A stretch of DNA of 64,000 bases, from positions 248,001 through 312,000 of the forward strand of contig JAIXMN010000025.1 in assembly GCA_025716815.1 (NCBI GenBank), given 5' to 3'. Within the stretch, counting starts at the first letter, position 1. Each line of letters begins with the position of its first letter. Under the pieces are notes generated by a model. The model searched no databases. It was given only the letters and a program-made list of their open reading frames with translations, and had not been told where the DNA came from. Origin of the DNA: Dichotomocladium elegans. Taxonomy: Eukaryota > Mucoromycota > Mucoromycetes > Mucorales > Lichtheimiaceae. This document shows, piece by piece, positions 38,582-50,552 of this stretch. Made by a program: the position numbers and the translations under genes.

Positions 38582-40656
38582 ATGCTGACCTCCGCCAGAA
38601 TTGTAACTCGAAATGTTCCAGAAGACGAAGCCGACCCTTTGATTGGCGTGGTGCTCTCTATATGTGGGAATGTAAGAGAGCATTCTCATACTGCTTTCTT
38701 TTCTTTTCTCCTCTCCTCCGCGGTATATGTCCCTGGCGCACTCTATCTTGCTCAACAGGCACTCCGCTTTTTAGGTTCTCATATCGTTTGCGCTCAACAT
38801 TCAAAAGTTAGCTGTACGTGTTAATCGCTGTGATGAGCCATATGTTGTTGGTGTTAGTGACGACCTATTCTGCAGCATAACCAGTTGTCTCTGTCGGAAA
38901 GCAGGGATAACGATCCGGAGGCGCGCAATGCAGGGCCCAGGCCCCCGTCTTTCTCGTCATCTTCTTCACAGCCTTTGTATTCAGATGCCTTATCCAAGGG
39001 AAAGATGGTGTCCCCAAACGACAGTGACAGCGATGACACAAGCTATCTGCGGTCCAAAGTGTGGTGGCTGGGCATTATCCTGATGGTCGTTGGCGAAGTT
39101 GGGAATTTTATGGGTAAAATGATAATAACAATCAGGGATACAAGGCGCTGAAGGGTCTGAAAAGGGTGCTGGGGGTGGAGACGACCATCTCATTCTGAAT
39201 ATCTCATGTTTTGTTTTGTCTATCTGTAATGTGTGTGGGGGTGTGTGTTTGTTGGTGTGGGAATGCATCGAAAACAAAACATACATATAGCATATGGATT
39301 TGCTCCCGCCTCGACAATCGCACCTCTTGGAACTACAACTATGGTGTCGAACGCTATCCTTGCCCCTCTCTTGCTTGAAGAAACGTTCCGTAAACAAGAT
39401 TTCATTGGCATTGTTTTTGCCATGCTGGGCGCCGCTGGCGTGGTGTCAAGTTCAAAAAGCATTGAGTACAAGGTATGATCATGGGATGTATCTGACAGAG
39501 TCACAGTTGAAGGGCTGATGAGCTAGCACTTGGATGCTGACTTTTATTGACGCCATACTTAGCTATCCCCAGAATTAGTTGCTGCTGCATTGATGCAGAC
39601 GCGGTCTCTCATATTCTACGTTGTGACATTCTCAATGATTGCCGCGTTTACAGTCTTATCTCCAAAGTATGGTACCAAGAATATTTTGATCGATCTCGGT
39701 CTGGTCGCGCTATATGGTACCATCCCCTGACTCTCTCCTCCTGTCCTGTTTGAAAACTACCTGGCCGGCTGCTAACTCCTCCTTATTAGGCGCCTACACC
39801 GTAGTGGCCACTAAAGGATTATCTTCGCTGCTCAACTTGACCTTATACAACCTATTCACGTAGGTATACCCAGCCGGCGAGGTGCAACGCACGAAAGCTT
39901 GCTAATGATCGCCTGTTATGTGTATTGCAGGTACGGCATTTCTTATGTGCTCATGGCCATCCTTGTGGTCACAGCCATTATGCAAGTCAAATACCTTAAT
40001 CGAGCTATGCAGCGATACGACTCGACAGCCGTAATCCCCACCCAGTTTGTACTCTTCACCATATCTGCCATCATCGGAAGTGCGGTGATTTATCGCGATT
40101 TTGATGGCGACGACCCGTCCCACCTCAACATGTAATCCGACCCTTTCCTGCGACCCCTCTCCCAATGCATTTCGCGTTTTTTGCTAACACATCTTGCATC
40201 CTTCCCTTTTTTTTTAGCTTCATCTTTGGCTGCCTGACTGAATTCTTGGGTATATTCCTCATCACGTCTGGAAGAGGTATCGCAACATCAAGTGAAGCGG
40301 CCTATGAAAGTCTGCGCAGAGCAAAATATTGCAATGACGCCAACACTTCACTAGCCGGAGAGCATGCGAAACCACTCGCCTCAAATGCGATTCGTATCGG
40401 CACAGGAGTGTCATCATCCATATGCAGCCAGGAAGACCATGAGCCAACGGAAACCATGCCACTGCTACAAGCTCAATCAAGAGCAACTAATGATGAGGAG
40501 CATCACCAGCGTAGTGTCTCCAGTCAGCGTTCCGCTAAGCCCGTAGGATCCATCTTTCGAGGTATTTCTCTCCATTCCCAGCTTGCAGGAGGAAAAATGA
40601 TCGAAGATGATCGAGCTACCATCGAGACATCCTTGTCGAATGATATCCATCAATGA
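38582..40656 (+). CDS. NIPA-family magnesium transporter, 470 aa
   Basis: Eight exons (38582-38671, 38775-38813, 38876-39113, 39291-39472, 39563-39716, 39790-39859, 39931-40131, 40218-40656) give 470 aa. The membrane core follows the NIPA/DMT pattern: SKVWWLGIILMVVGEVGNF, AYGFAPASTIAPLGTTTMVS, EETFRKQDFIGIVFAMLGAA, GLVALYGAYTVVATKGLSSL and a final IFGCLTEFLGIFLITS helix. NIPA proteins carry Mg2+ across plasma or endosomal membranes. A Ser-rich soluble loop (about residues 50-95) splits the first two helices. The last ~130 residues are a hydrophilic, probably phosphorylated tail. Nine helices are expected; I count about that. Confidence 0.88.
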
Positions 40657-40850
40657 ACCTGAAAAAACATCCATCATTCACTTATATCCACATTTCATTA
40701 AAGTAGATACCATCCTCCCATGATCTTATTTGCTGTACATATATTAATCAACATTGTTTTTTTTGTAATAATCATTCGGATGCAAAAAAAAGCCCACGTA
40801 AAGGAGGCCCCGAAATGCAATTTATTCCGTTTAAGGCACAATGCTTGCAC

Positions 40851-41580
40851 TTAAGCACGGCTGGCAGCCTTGAAGTAGTTGTTCAACTCACCCTTGTTGG
40901 GGAGGAACTTGACGTAGCAACCATCGGGCTGGAGTCTGCCCTCGGCACGGGCCTTGACGTAGTCCTCGCGCGAGAGAGGAGTGAAACCCCACTTCTTGGA
41001 GACGATGATCTTCTGCTGACCAGGGAACTTGTACTTGCAGCGTCTCAAGGCCTCAATGGCGATGGCCTTGTTGGCATCCTTGGTGCGGACAGAGAAGATG
41101 ACCTGACCAATGTTGACACGAGCAACAAGACCTTTTTACAGAAGCGAAAACATGGGAAGATTGATTTAAGTCATGTGATGCATGACGAAAGGGGGGGGAA
41201 TTTTCCTTACCCTGAGGCTTGCCGAAAGCGCCACGCATACCGGTCTGCAATCTATCAGCACCGGCGCACGAAAGCATCTTGTTGATGCGGATGACGTGGA
41301 AGGGATGGACGCGGATACGCATGTGGAAGGCGTCCTTACCGGCGGTCTTGACAAAGTACTTGTTGCAGCAAATACGGCCAGCTTCCAAGGCCTCAGCAGA
41401 AAGCTGCTCGTACTCGTTGGAGACCAAGTGCACGCAGAGAGGGAAGTCGTCGACATGAGCCTTCTTGCGGCCCAAGTCAAAGATTCTGACCTTGGCATCA
41501 GGGACACCACGGCAGTATCTGCTCTTGGGGTAGGGCTTATTCTTGCAATATCTGTAGCAACGAGCGGGACGACGACCCAT
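40851..41580 (-). CDS. RPL10: Large ribosomal subunit protein uL16 (L10), 216 aa
   Basis: Two exons (41211-41580 and 40851-41131) give 216 aa, close to the usual 221. The start [20 protein letters not shown] and internal blocks such as [20 protein letters not shown] and [20 protein letters not shown] are diagnostic. uL16 enters late in 60S maturation, and its loop near the peptidyl-transferase centre is needed for Nmd3 release. That P-site loop ([18 protein letters not shown]) is intact and spans the intron. Note that YVH1 in this window acts in the same late 60S pathway. It is convergent with the NIPA-like gene and diverges from the MFS gene. Confidence 0.95.
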
Positions 41581-42259
41581 GGCTAAATTCCTATAAAAAA
41601 AAAAGCGACTGGTCATCAGTTTATGTCGATTCAATCACCCCATCGAACGTGTTTATCCATCCATCCATCCATCCATCCATCCAAATCCATATTTGTGCTG
41701 AAATGATAGAAAGGGTGGATTGGAGCATTTTAGTTCGTCAACATACCACGAATGAAAGAGGGGGATATCTAGCTTGGCAGGCCTCCCACCCAAGAAGTCA
41801 TCGGCGCGCCACCCCTCCTGCCCCCGCTCCCCCTAACACCACCCCCCTACTTCCGAGGGAGGGGAATCTGCTTTGCCTGATTCGAATTTGGTACTCCGGC
41901 AAACCAAATCTTTCCTATCCAAAAAATAAAGCATGATTGGATATGGCGCTTTCACGCGAAAATCAAAACGAGGTTTGATCCGGTATCCCTCCAGATTTTC
42001 TTGCGCAAGCCCATACGGCGACCATGAGCCTCGGATGGGGATTCAGCTCGGTTACAATGGACCATGGACTACCGTGATCATCAGTCTTTATCGCCCCCTT
42101 TGGACCGGTAACGGATGTGTAAGCTGAGACCAAATATCTCGTCCAATCTGATTCCAGTGTGCTGAGTGCAGTGTTGCATTGATAAAGTCCGCGACTGGAG
42201 AAAAAGGAATAAAAAAAAAAAGAGTTGTACTCCCCTTCTTCTCCCCCCTAACGTTCGTC
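41581..42259. other. Divergent promoter region, uL16 and MFS transporter
   Basis: About 680 bp with the GGAT repeat, a CCCC-rich tract near 41820-41850 and an A run before the MFS leader. No gene is seen. Confidence 0.5.
41655..41681 (-). repeat. GGAT tetranucleotide repeat in uL16 leader
   Basis: CCATCCATCCATCCATCCAT on the plus strand, 75-100 bp upstream of the uL16 ATG. It matches the type of repeat seen in eL18 intron 1. Confidence 0.8.
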
Positions 42260-44062
42260 ATGTCTGAAGAAAAGACATTCACCGAGGAGACTCTCAAGCC
42301 TCAAGCAGTAGACATTGACAAAGCCGAAGAGGTCAAGAAGATGGAAATCGAGGCTCTTGTGCCACCAGATGGAGGCTTGGGCTGGTTTCCTGTTCTTGGC
42401 TCGTTTTTCGTAAGTTTTATTTTTCACTTCATTTGAAAGGGCACTAACGCTGTTCTTCCCCTTCCCTCTGATCCATCATCATGCATTGCATTCGAAATAC
42501 AGGGTTTATTCGGCATGTAAGAAAATTCTAGATCTTTGTCTTTTTCGCCTACTTTGTTTATTTGTGTGTTATGGATCTTTTTTTTTTCTCATCTCATTTC
42601 CTTTTTTATACAGTTTCGGTTACAACTATAGGTATATCAGAAACAAATACGCAATGGCTGACATTTGAATGACTAAGGAACGAAACAGCTGGGGTGTTTT
42701 TCTCAACTATTATAAAGAGTATGTCTTCGTCGACCAGATGGATAAGCTTTCATGGATCGGATCCATCTGCGTATCATTGTTCTTTATCCTCGGCCCTGTC
42801 AACCAGATCGTGATCAGAGTCATGGGATACCGATACATGCTCGTCACAGGCACTGTATTGTGCACTGCTGCGTTGATCCTAGCAAGCTTTGCCAAGGAGG
42901 TAATATATTGTATTTATGCTATCTTGGGGTTTAGTGCATAACTGGTCCGTCCGCTTCATTTCCCGAAAAGGTATGGCATGTCTTTTTAACCCAAGGTCTC
43001 CTCTTTGGTATTGGTGCGTCTTTTGTTTGGTTTCCATGCATTGGTGCTCCACAACAATGGTTCTCCAAGCGTCGTGGATTGGCAGTCGGTCTGGCCATGT
43101 CGGGATCCGGAATTGGCGGCCTTTGCGTTTCCAACATTTGCCAGGCAGCCATCAGTCACATCGGGTACCGTTGGGCCCTTCGGTAAGCTGGTACGGAACG
43201 AAAAAGAAATGATGAAAACTAAGAAAGCAAACAGCATTGTAGGGATCATGGAGTTCGTTCTTATTGGTCTGGCAGCAATCTTAGTTCGCCCACTTGGTAC
43301 ATCCCAGCAGACGGGCGGCAAAGCAAAAGGTATCATCAGTTGGTATCTGTTCAAGAACCCGCACTTTGTCATCATGTTTATCCATGGCCTGATCACTACC
43401 TTTGGCTACATGGTAAGCGTTGTTGCTTTCTGTGCAATTGTTTTCAACGATCTGATTTCATTTCTGTTTTATAGACGCCTTTCTTTTTGTTACCCTGTAA
43501 GCAACGTAACGGATGGAATTATTCTGTATTGCAGCCTAACAGTGTGTGTTTTACCTTTCTAGCACATGCGAAAGCTCTCGGACTGAGTCCATGGGTCGGT
43601 ACCAACTTGTCGGCCATCATGTCAGCAGTTAACGCTGCTGCGCGTATCTTTACTGGGTTCATGGGCGACCATCTCGGCCGATTCAACAGCTTGTTTATTT
43701 GTACCTTCTTAGCAGGCGCATGTAGTCTTGCGATCTGGATCAACGCCACCAACCAGGCAACAATCTGGGTATTCGCCGTCTTGTATGGTTTCTTTGGTGG
43801 TGGTTATATTGCGCTGTTCCCGACAGTGCAACCTCAAGTGGTTGGACTCGAGAACATCTCGCCTGCAGTCGGATTACTTTATTTCACCAACTTGTTTGGC
43901 TACATGTTTGGCACCCCCATCGCCTCTGCTCTGATCAACAAGAGCAGTCCTCCAGATTATCGCAACGGCGCAATCTGGGCCGGTGTAACAGTCCTTATCG
44001 GTTCGCTCTTCGCGGGCTGGCTCCGCGTTTCAAAGGGCGGATGGAAAATGAAGCGCATTTGA
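42260..44062 (+). CDS. MFS transporter, monocarboxylate (MCT/Mch) family, 434 aa
   Basis: Eight exons (42260-42409, 42503-42516, 42614-42631, 42689-42899, 42971-43182, 43235-43412, 43475-43496, 43563-44062) close to 434 aa. The MCT signature PPDGGLGWFPVLGSFF opens TM1, followed by FGYNYSWGVFLNYY, all built across two tiny exons (14 and 18 nt). The loop APQQWFSKRRGLAVGLAMSG (TM3-TM4) and NAAARIFTGFMGDHLGRF (the second-half MFS motif) are also typical. Fungal members (Mch, Esbp6) sit in plasma or vacuolar membranes and their substrates vary (riboflavin, pyruvate, monocarboxylates), so I do not name a substrate. The acceptor at 43234, not the one at 43242, keeps the frame (WALRIVGIMEFV). Confidence 0.92.
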
Positions 44063-44294
44063 GAAAATAGCAACGACCTTCAATGTCTTCAACGCTGGAT
44101 TTATCTCATTCTCTCTTTCTCTCTCTACAGCATATTACCTTTATATTTGTATTCTTAATAATATCTATTCTAGACTATAACCATCAGGAGATAAATACAA
44201 TACAGCAGAATGAAAAGAAAAATGTCAAGCCCTGGGTCTCTGGAAATTTTTATTATTTCGGATTCTTTTTTTTCTCAGGTCCTCTCCTTCCTGT

Positions 44295-45798
44295 ATGCAA
44301 AATATCAGTCAAACGCGGCTGCGGAAAGAATTAGGTACACGGAATCCTGATTTCAACTATAACTAGAATTAATGCAATTAGAACAACTCTAGCCGATCTT
44401 GAACACGATCCACCTCCGGGCATCGTCTGCTACCCTATTGACGATGGCGATATCACCCACCTTGAATCCTGTAAGAACTACTTGTTGCACAGCCATACCC
44501 CTTTATATTGCTGAGGCTCAATCAAGCAAAGTCATCAAAGGCCCGCCGGATTCTCCCTTTGAACATGGCACTTTTCGACTCGACATTAAAATCACTGAAA
44601 ACTACCCCTTCGATCCACCGCAAATGCGTTTCAAGACTAAGATCTATCACCCCAATATCGATGAAGGAGGCCGTATTTGTGCGGATATCCTGAAAAAAGG
44701 GGCCCATGGTGGATGGAAACCATCTCTCAATTTGTCCACTACACTTCTCTCATTGCAATCTCTGTTGTCCGGCCCGAACCCTGATGATCCGCTGGACGCT
44801 GAAATTGTAAGGCAGGAATAGAGAGAGAAAAAAGAGATTGATTGATTGAATCATTCAATTTAGGCCCAAGAATATATGCTTGATTATGAGCGTTTTGCTC
44901 GCAAGGCAAAGGAGTTCACCATGCGATATGCCACAGGTTCCAGTATTGAAATAGATTCCACGGTAATAGGAAGCGTGATCCACCGTGACAGGTCTTTATC
45001 AAGTGTTGGATGCTGATACTCACATTGGAATCACACCGTCAGACAAATACCAAAGAAAGCTCAAGTCATCAAGACAGCCCATCTTCTTGCCTAGACGGCA
45101 TCAACGAGATTATGTTTAATGATAAGGCGCAGAAAGGCAAAAAGAGCTCTCTCTCACTCTCCTCTCGGAAGCGTAAGAAGACCTCATTCGTCCACGACCA
45201 ACTCGAGCCAGATCATGTCTTCTCTAGCAAAAGCCAGAGCGAGTCATCCGGCACAATGGACCAACTATCTCCGCTAAGTGACAGTCCCATCCATTACACA
45301 TCACCACCGAGTGTAAACTTAGTCGAAGATGTTTCCTCGCCTACGTCTTCCAATAGCGAAGTGGTTTGTATCGCTACTCAAGACAGCGGTGCGATCACTA
45401 GCGCGATGAGTGGTACTGATATTCCAGTTCCTGAACCGTCTGGCGCACTTCAACAACCCATACCATTATCTTATCCTCCTACTGCTGCACAAACGTTCGA
45501 GGAGCCAGAAAACATCGACTTAAAAGAGAAACATGATAACGATATACCGTCTAATAACACTGACGAAGCAGAGGTATCATCATCGCGCCGTGCTGCACAA
45601 CCTGTCGGAGGAAATGAAGATAATGAGGGATCGGAAGCGAGGAAACGAAATATAGCTAGCGTGATGCCAGACATTCTTCGGAATATCCCGGTCAACATCA
45701 TCCATCTAGATGATGGCCCTGAGACAAGCCCAGGTTTGATCAAGAAGAAAAATAAGCTTAGTCTGAGCAGGACAAAAAGACAAAAGCACCAGAACTAG
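44295..45798 (+). CDS. UBE2T: Ubiquitin-conjugating enzyme UBE2T-like with long tail, 415 aa
   Basis: Five exons (44295-44334, 44393-44470, 44532-44806, 44864-44962, 45043-45798) give 415 aa. The E2 core of about 155 residues follows UBE2T closely: start MQNISQTRLRKELADLEHDP, PPGIVCY, ENYPFDPPQMRFKTKIYHPN, GGRICADILK with catalytic Cys89, and WKPSLNLSTTLLSLQSLLSG. UBE2T is the E2 of the Fanconi anaemia pathway, which mono-ubiquitinates FANCD2 and FANCI with FANCL. After the core comes a Ser-rich, probably disordered tail of about 240 residues with basic patches (KKSSLSLSSRKRKK, LSRTKRQKHQ). The human protein is only 197 aa. A short AT-rich gap follows the MFS gene. Confidence 0.9.
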
Positions 45799-46753
45799 TT
45801 GTACATATCTATCCCTTTGCCACCATCATGCTTCCAAACCTTATTTAAAAAAGTAATTCGTATTTCCTTCTCTCTCAGCTACATATCAGATTGCACGTTT
45901 CCAACACAAGGTCTACTGTCATATTTTTTCTCAGCGGGGTGTTATAAGTACATATGGTAAAAAGTATACATGTCTCCGTCAATGATGTTACCGCATAGGC
46001 TCAGCACAGACGCACCCATCAGCGACTGTGAACCTGCCCATTGTTACATAACGACCATGCGCGTCGCTGCTTAAGGAAGCACCCCTTTATGAACAATGGA
46101 TACAATATAACGCACGTGGAATGGAAGTTTCGGGTGCATTTACAAAGTGCAGGAATAAAGAGACAGAGCAAGCCGCATCTTTCTGTGTAGCTGACGCCAC
46201 AAGACTTTCGCGGGGCCTCGTACGTAGGATCCCGAAGATGGCAAGCATAACCATCTGTATCATCTTCGCGGGAAGGATTGCGCGTCAATAATTCCTACCG
46301 ACAAAGTTTCTCTCTGCGTCTCTCTCTTTCTTTCTTGCTAATTCACCCCCTTCCCTGCCGCCCCCCCTCCCCCAGGAGAAAAAAATTCGTTACAACCATG
46401 ACCAGCTGAGACAAATCGGGGAGGTAAGATAGCAAGGCAAAAGTGGCCTTGACTGATCTTTATGATCGAAACAGGTCTTTTGTAGATGTGTATGTATCCA
46501 TCCTTGTGAACTGAGTGGGTCTTGACTGCATATGCCTGATCTGTAACTCTGATTGAAATAACAAGCTAAACAGGACATTTTCAATAACTAGATTTTTCCC
46601 GCCTTCCTGCCTTTTCCCTCATAACCCCCTTTCTCTTGTTCACAATGGCAGTTATGTCATCAATGATGCCCTACCCTCCCCCCCCCTTTTTAATCGCCAT
46701 AGAAGACTATAAATTCAGACATTTTGGGAAATCTTTTTCTTACGCATAGCAAC
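45799..46753. other. Intergenic, UBE2T-like to CFEM gene
   Basis: It contains a TCTCTC/TTTC tract and C runs (near 46361-46374 and 46675-46687) and the CFEM core promoter. The short minus-strand frames are not supported. Confidence 0.5.
46708..46714 (+). promoter_or_regulatory. TATA box of the CFEM-like gene
   Basis: TATAAAT about 40 bp upstream of the CFEM-like ATG, following a C-rich run. Position and match suggest a core promoter with a short leader. Confidence 0.5.
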
Positions 46754-47570
46754 ATGCGCTTTTTACCAGTCCTCGTTAGCACTGCAGCCTTCATGATTGC
46801 GCATCAGACGCTCGCCCAAACGTCTGCTGACTGTGTGGATCCTCAAGTGTAAGCACCCCTCCCCTGGCCAGTCCAGATATATTTGGCCGGACTAAGAAAC
46901 CTTTGCATACTAACGCTGCTATCTGAACGAGCCAAGATTTGTGCAGTGTTTGTCTGATCAAGACGTATACCTTCGGACGTGCAAAGATCAAGGTAAATTG
47001 TTGATATATGCCCCCGTACCATTATGGGTATGCGCATCGTCATGGTATACTGACACATGTACTCATATACAGAGTTCGCCTGTCTTTGCAAAGTGAGTAT
47101 AGTATTCGTTTGTTTATTGAATCTTATAGCCTCCTTCACCTCTCACTGTCGCTACCCACATAGTGGAACACCGTGAGGCTCCAATGCTGGGATAACAGTT
47201 GTCCAAACGACTCTGCACGTGGCACCCAGGCCGCTCTGGTCCAAAACTATTGTGCCATTGCAGACGCTCTTAGTCCGTGAGTATTCGTTTTGCAGGAGAG
47301 GAGGTGGTGATGGTGGAGATAGAAATATACCAAACAGTGCCCCCCCCCAATCCTAAAATCGTTTGAACTTATAGATCGGCTTCTAGCGCAGCACCCCAGC
47401 CTACCTCGATAAGTACCAGTCCAACGTCACCCTTCTCAGCGACGCCAACCGCATCAGACTATCCAGACACCAAAAGCACAAGCAATGGCTTTACCCTTAT
47501 CTCACCTCGTCCGATCTTTATTTTGGCTGCTGCCGGAATCGCATCCGGCCGACTTGCCTTGTCATTTTAG
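46754..47570 (+). CDS. CFEM-like, GPI-anchored Cys-rich surface protein, 159 aa
   Basis: Five exons (46754-46848, 46937-46992, 47073-47092, 47164-47276, 47375-47570) give 159 aa. It starts with a signal peptide (FLPVLVSTAAFMIAHQTLAQ). The next ~75 residues hold exactly eight cysteines in an order like the CFEM domain (DC, QC, TC, ACLC, QC, SC, YC). A Ser/Thr/Pro-rich stalk and a C-terminal hydrophobic segment (IFILAAAGIASGRLALSF) follow, as in GPI-anchored proteins. CFEM proteins act in haem uptake, adhesion or wall structure. The Cys spacing is loose compared with Ascomycota CFEM, so CFEM-like is the safest name. Exon 3 is only 20 nt. Confidence 0.75.
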
Positions 47571-49052
47571 TGGACCTCTTTTTTTTCAGTTTTATGATAA
47601 GGGAGCGGCGCGCTAAAAAGGAGCAAGAATTGGACCATCGTGATCTGTGGTAGAACAGCTAAATTCAGAATGACATAATATTCACCTTTTGAATAAAGGT
47701 TTTCTGGCTGCTATGGGTACTGACCTGCTTTTCCCAAGACAGCTTTACATATATGCCCTTTGTGTGTCTATGTGTGTGTGTGTGGGCATATGTATGAAAC
47801 CACTCGCTCTTCTAAAATATACTCACCCGATTCATTCAGAGTACGTATATTCGATCTCTCTGTCGCTACGGGACAAACCACGGATTTTTCGTAGTGGTAG
47901 CGGACGACACATATCAACTTTTCATCATATCAAAGACCTGTACATTTTTAATAGCTGCGTATATAGTTGGGAGGTGGTAGTCAAGTGGTTCACTTTGTCC
48001 AACGACCAGACATTGATAAGCATTATTTGCCTTCTGCCAATGGAGTCTCGGAAACTTAGTACAGCAGGTCGTGGCTTCTCCCGGCGAATTGCCCGACCGC
48101 TCTTCTCTTTAAATAGCTTTGCAATGGCACACTTCTCTTTTCTCTAACAATCTTCAGGTCTTCTATACACCCACACCCACACACATATATATAATATATA
48201 GATATATGATATGTTTTGTTCCTAGACAGTGTGCATTCAATCTAAACATGAAAATAAAGAGAACCCATCTCCTCGTCATCAACAGAAAAAATGTATATTA
48301 GCCTGTAAAAGACGTTCAAGTCGCTGGAGCTGAATCAGCTGGAGGGGATGGGGATTATAAACTGAAAAGCCATGAAATGCGTTGCCCTATTCGCAGTAGG
48401 TACTGCCCCGAGCTTGAACCACAGGTTCTGGAAGGCTTTTTGTGTTGGATTTGGGGAGTGGCTCCAAAGAGAAGGAAGGCGGTCATTTCCAGTCTATGTG
48501 CTATCTATTGTAGTGCCTTTACTCATGGGGAAAGGGTTTCGGACTTTCTCTGCATATTCGATAATTGCTGGTATGCGAATTCGCAGGACATGCAGAAATA
48601 AACCGCGACTTCGGGTAAGTAGTAAAGATTAACAAAAACCAAGTATAACAACGGGGAAAAGATCCCATGTGCAGCGAGCTTAGGTTTAACCCATCTCTAT
48701 AATAACAATAGACCAGTTTTTTTTTCGTAACCCTTCGTCAGCTCATCCAAACTCTTCGCCATTGACTGTGCGTGCCGGTATGACATAGGTTGATGCTGTA
48801 CATACAGTATTGACTTTTACATTGATGAGTCTGAATTTCATAGTAGCATGAAATACAGTGTTGAAATCGTCCTAGGAAGGCCTTTGTCAACGTTTACAGC
48901 GCTAAGAACAAGATACAAGTCAGCGACAATATAAAGAGATATCACGACATTAGGTATTACTAAACGTAATTCGAGGCTCCTCGCCTTTTCCACCAACGAA
49001 GGAGTGGAAGGAGACGAGTTAATTCGAAGATTCAAGCAAAGGAAGTTGTAAA
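47571..49052. other. Gene-poor interval
   Basis: AT-rich spacer with a TGTGTG run near 47769-47783 and ATAT runs near 48185-48200. Fragments near 48840-49035 read as protein in places (LIRRFKQRK at about 49020-49047) but contain stops. They may belong to the relic that follows. Confidence 0.4.
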
Positions 49053-49535
49053 TTGCACGGGTATCTTTTAACCAAGAAAAAGCTACAGTATTCGGTAGTG
49101 GATAACGTAGTTCTTCATAAGATGGAGAACATTGGATCTGGGGATATCGATGTATCTATCTTACACCGTCATATTCGCCTTCAGGCAATCCTACGGAACA
49201 GGTTCCATAAGTTGCCAAGACCACAAGTAAAGCCCTCACATATTCGTCTTGACGATAAAAATATGTGAGGCATCATATACATAGCTTAGAATTGAGTGGG
49301 TACTAATGTTTCGTTTCTCACTCTTGTAGGTGCTTAGTTAACAGTCGCGATGGAATACAACTACATATCATCCGATTTAACAGAAATTCTACAGATAACA
49401 TCTATAAGAAAAAAATGGGACAGGCTGATTATGAGTAAGTAGATTGTATAGTTGAACAGAGTAATTTGGATATCTAAAAGGGCGTTGAAGCTATATTTAG
49501 AGATGATTGGAGTTTTCGAGCACTACTTTGCGTAA
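49053..49535 (+). pseudogene. Unrecognised spliced coding-like fragment, possibly decayed
   Basis: Three segments join in phase across good splice sites: to 49264 (GTGAGG donor), 49330-49434 (GTAAGT donor) and 49481-49535 (stop TAA). The encoded chain includes HRHIRLQAILRNRFHKLPRP, then KNMCLVNSRDGIQLHIIRFN and YEALKLYLEMIGVFEHYFA. No ATG opens the first segment; the first in-frame ATG is at 49122 and coding-like sequence continues upstream with stops. It may be the 3' end of a broken gene. I do not recognise the family. Confidence 0.3.
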
Positions 49536-50552
49536 ATACAAAAGATCAGCTCACATTCGTCTTAAAACAGGATTATGGGCTGTACGTTGAACTCTGGTAT
49601 TCTAGACATTACATCCAATGTGTTCTGAAGAAAGATCCCCTATGATAAGGATTACGGTATCTCCTGCAGCACTGCTAGTTGTATAAAAGTCACGGGTTAT
49701 AATCCGCTGAGTATCCTGGCATCTTCTTATGAATGAGAAAGAAGTCAACAGATCGTTCTTTTTTTCTTTTCTTTATTCCATATAAGCTATCCTCTTCGCC
49801 TCTTCCATGGGCTAATGTTCCAGCCATGAATCTATATAATATTGAGCTGCATTTGACTTAAACCCTAGAGCTGACTTGCCCAATTTTACCGATACACACC
49901 TCAAAGTCATGGAAGAGAACTTTCAAACAAGAGTGGGCCGCCTGGTGGCGCTGAGGTTTCATAGGCTCTTGTATGGTTCTTCTATTATTTTCTTTTTACA
50001 TAGCTCCGGTCGATGAGCATCATGCCCTGGCATTTATTGCAAGCATACATCTAGTTAACAGCAGGTGGGTATAGGTGTAAGCTGGAGGAGTGGAGAAAAA
50101 GGTTGCCATGTTTTCAGTTGGCTGACGAATTTTCCAATCCATAGATGCGACAGGGCCTCATTTACCTGTTGATACGATAACTTTATACGTCATTTTTTTT
50201 CTTGTATTTTTTTTTATGTATTTTGTGCGACATTTCACACGAAATTGTTTTTTGATGTGCTAACGAGGTCCCAAAGTCCACGCAGCGCCTCATTTCCCGC
50301 GCGGGCGGGAAAACACCTGCATCACCGCCACTTTTGGATGTGACAATGGAGATCGCCATTTATAGACCGGTTAATTTACAAGGGGTCCATTTCTTGGGAA
50401 ACGCAGTTTTACTATCCGCTCGATTATTTGGTATTCCCCCCTTCCTTCCCCTCCGCCTCAAGACCGCGCTCAATTTTTTTTTTTTGTGTATCCTTTTACT
50501 TCTTTACCTCTTCTCCTCTTTCCTCAATCCCTTTCACAACCTCTAAGAGCTT
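49536..50552. other. Upstream region of the coiled-coil gene
   Basis: It contains T runs near 50190-50215 and an E2F-like palindrome at 50293-50313. No gene is supported. Confidence 0.45.
50293..50313. promoter_or_regulatory. E2F/MBF-like palindrome (TTTCCCGC and GCGGGAAA)
   Basis: Two inverted E2F-type half-sites, TTTCCCGC and GCGGGAAAA, face each other around a GCGG core about 240 bp upstream of the coiled-coil gene start. The sequence equals the E2F consensus TTTSSCGC on both strands. Mucoromycota keep E2F-DP-type regulators, so G1/S-linked expression of the downstream gene is a reasonable inference. Confidence 0.5.

Noticed and set aside
41182..41586. 134-aa plus-strand open frame
   Set aside because: It is the antisense shadow of uL16.
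43243..43262. Acceptor TAG|GGATC in the MFS transporter
   Set aside because: It breaks the frame; the acceptor CAG at 43232-43234 restores WALRIVGIMEF and the MCT alignment.
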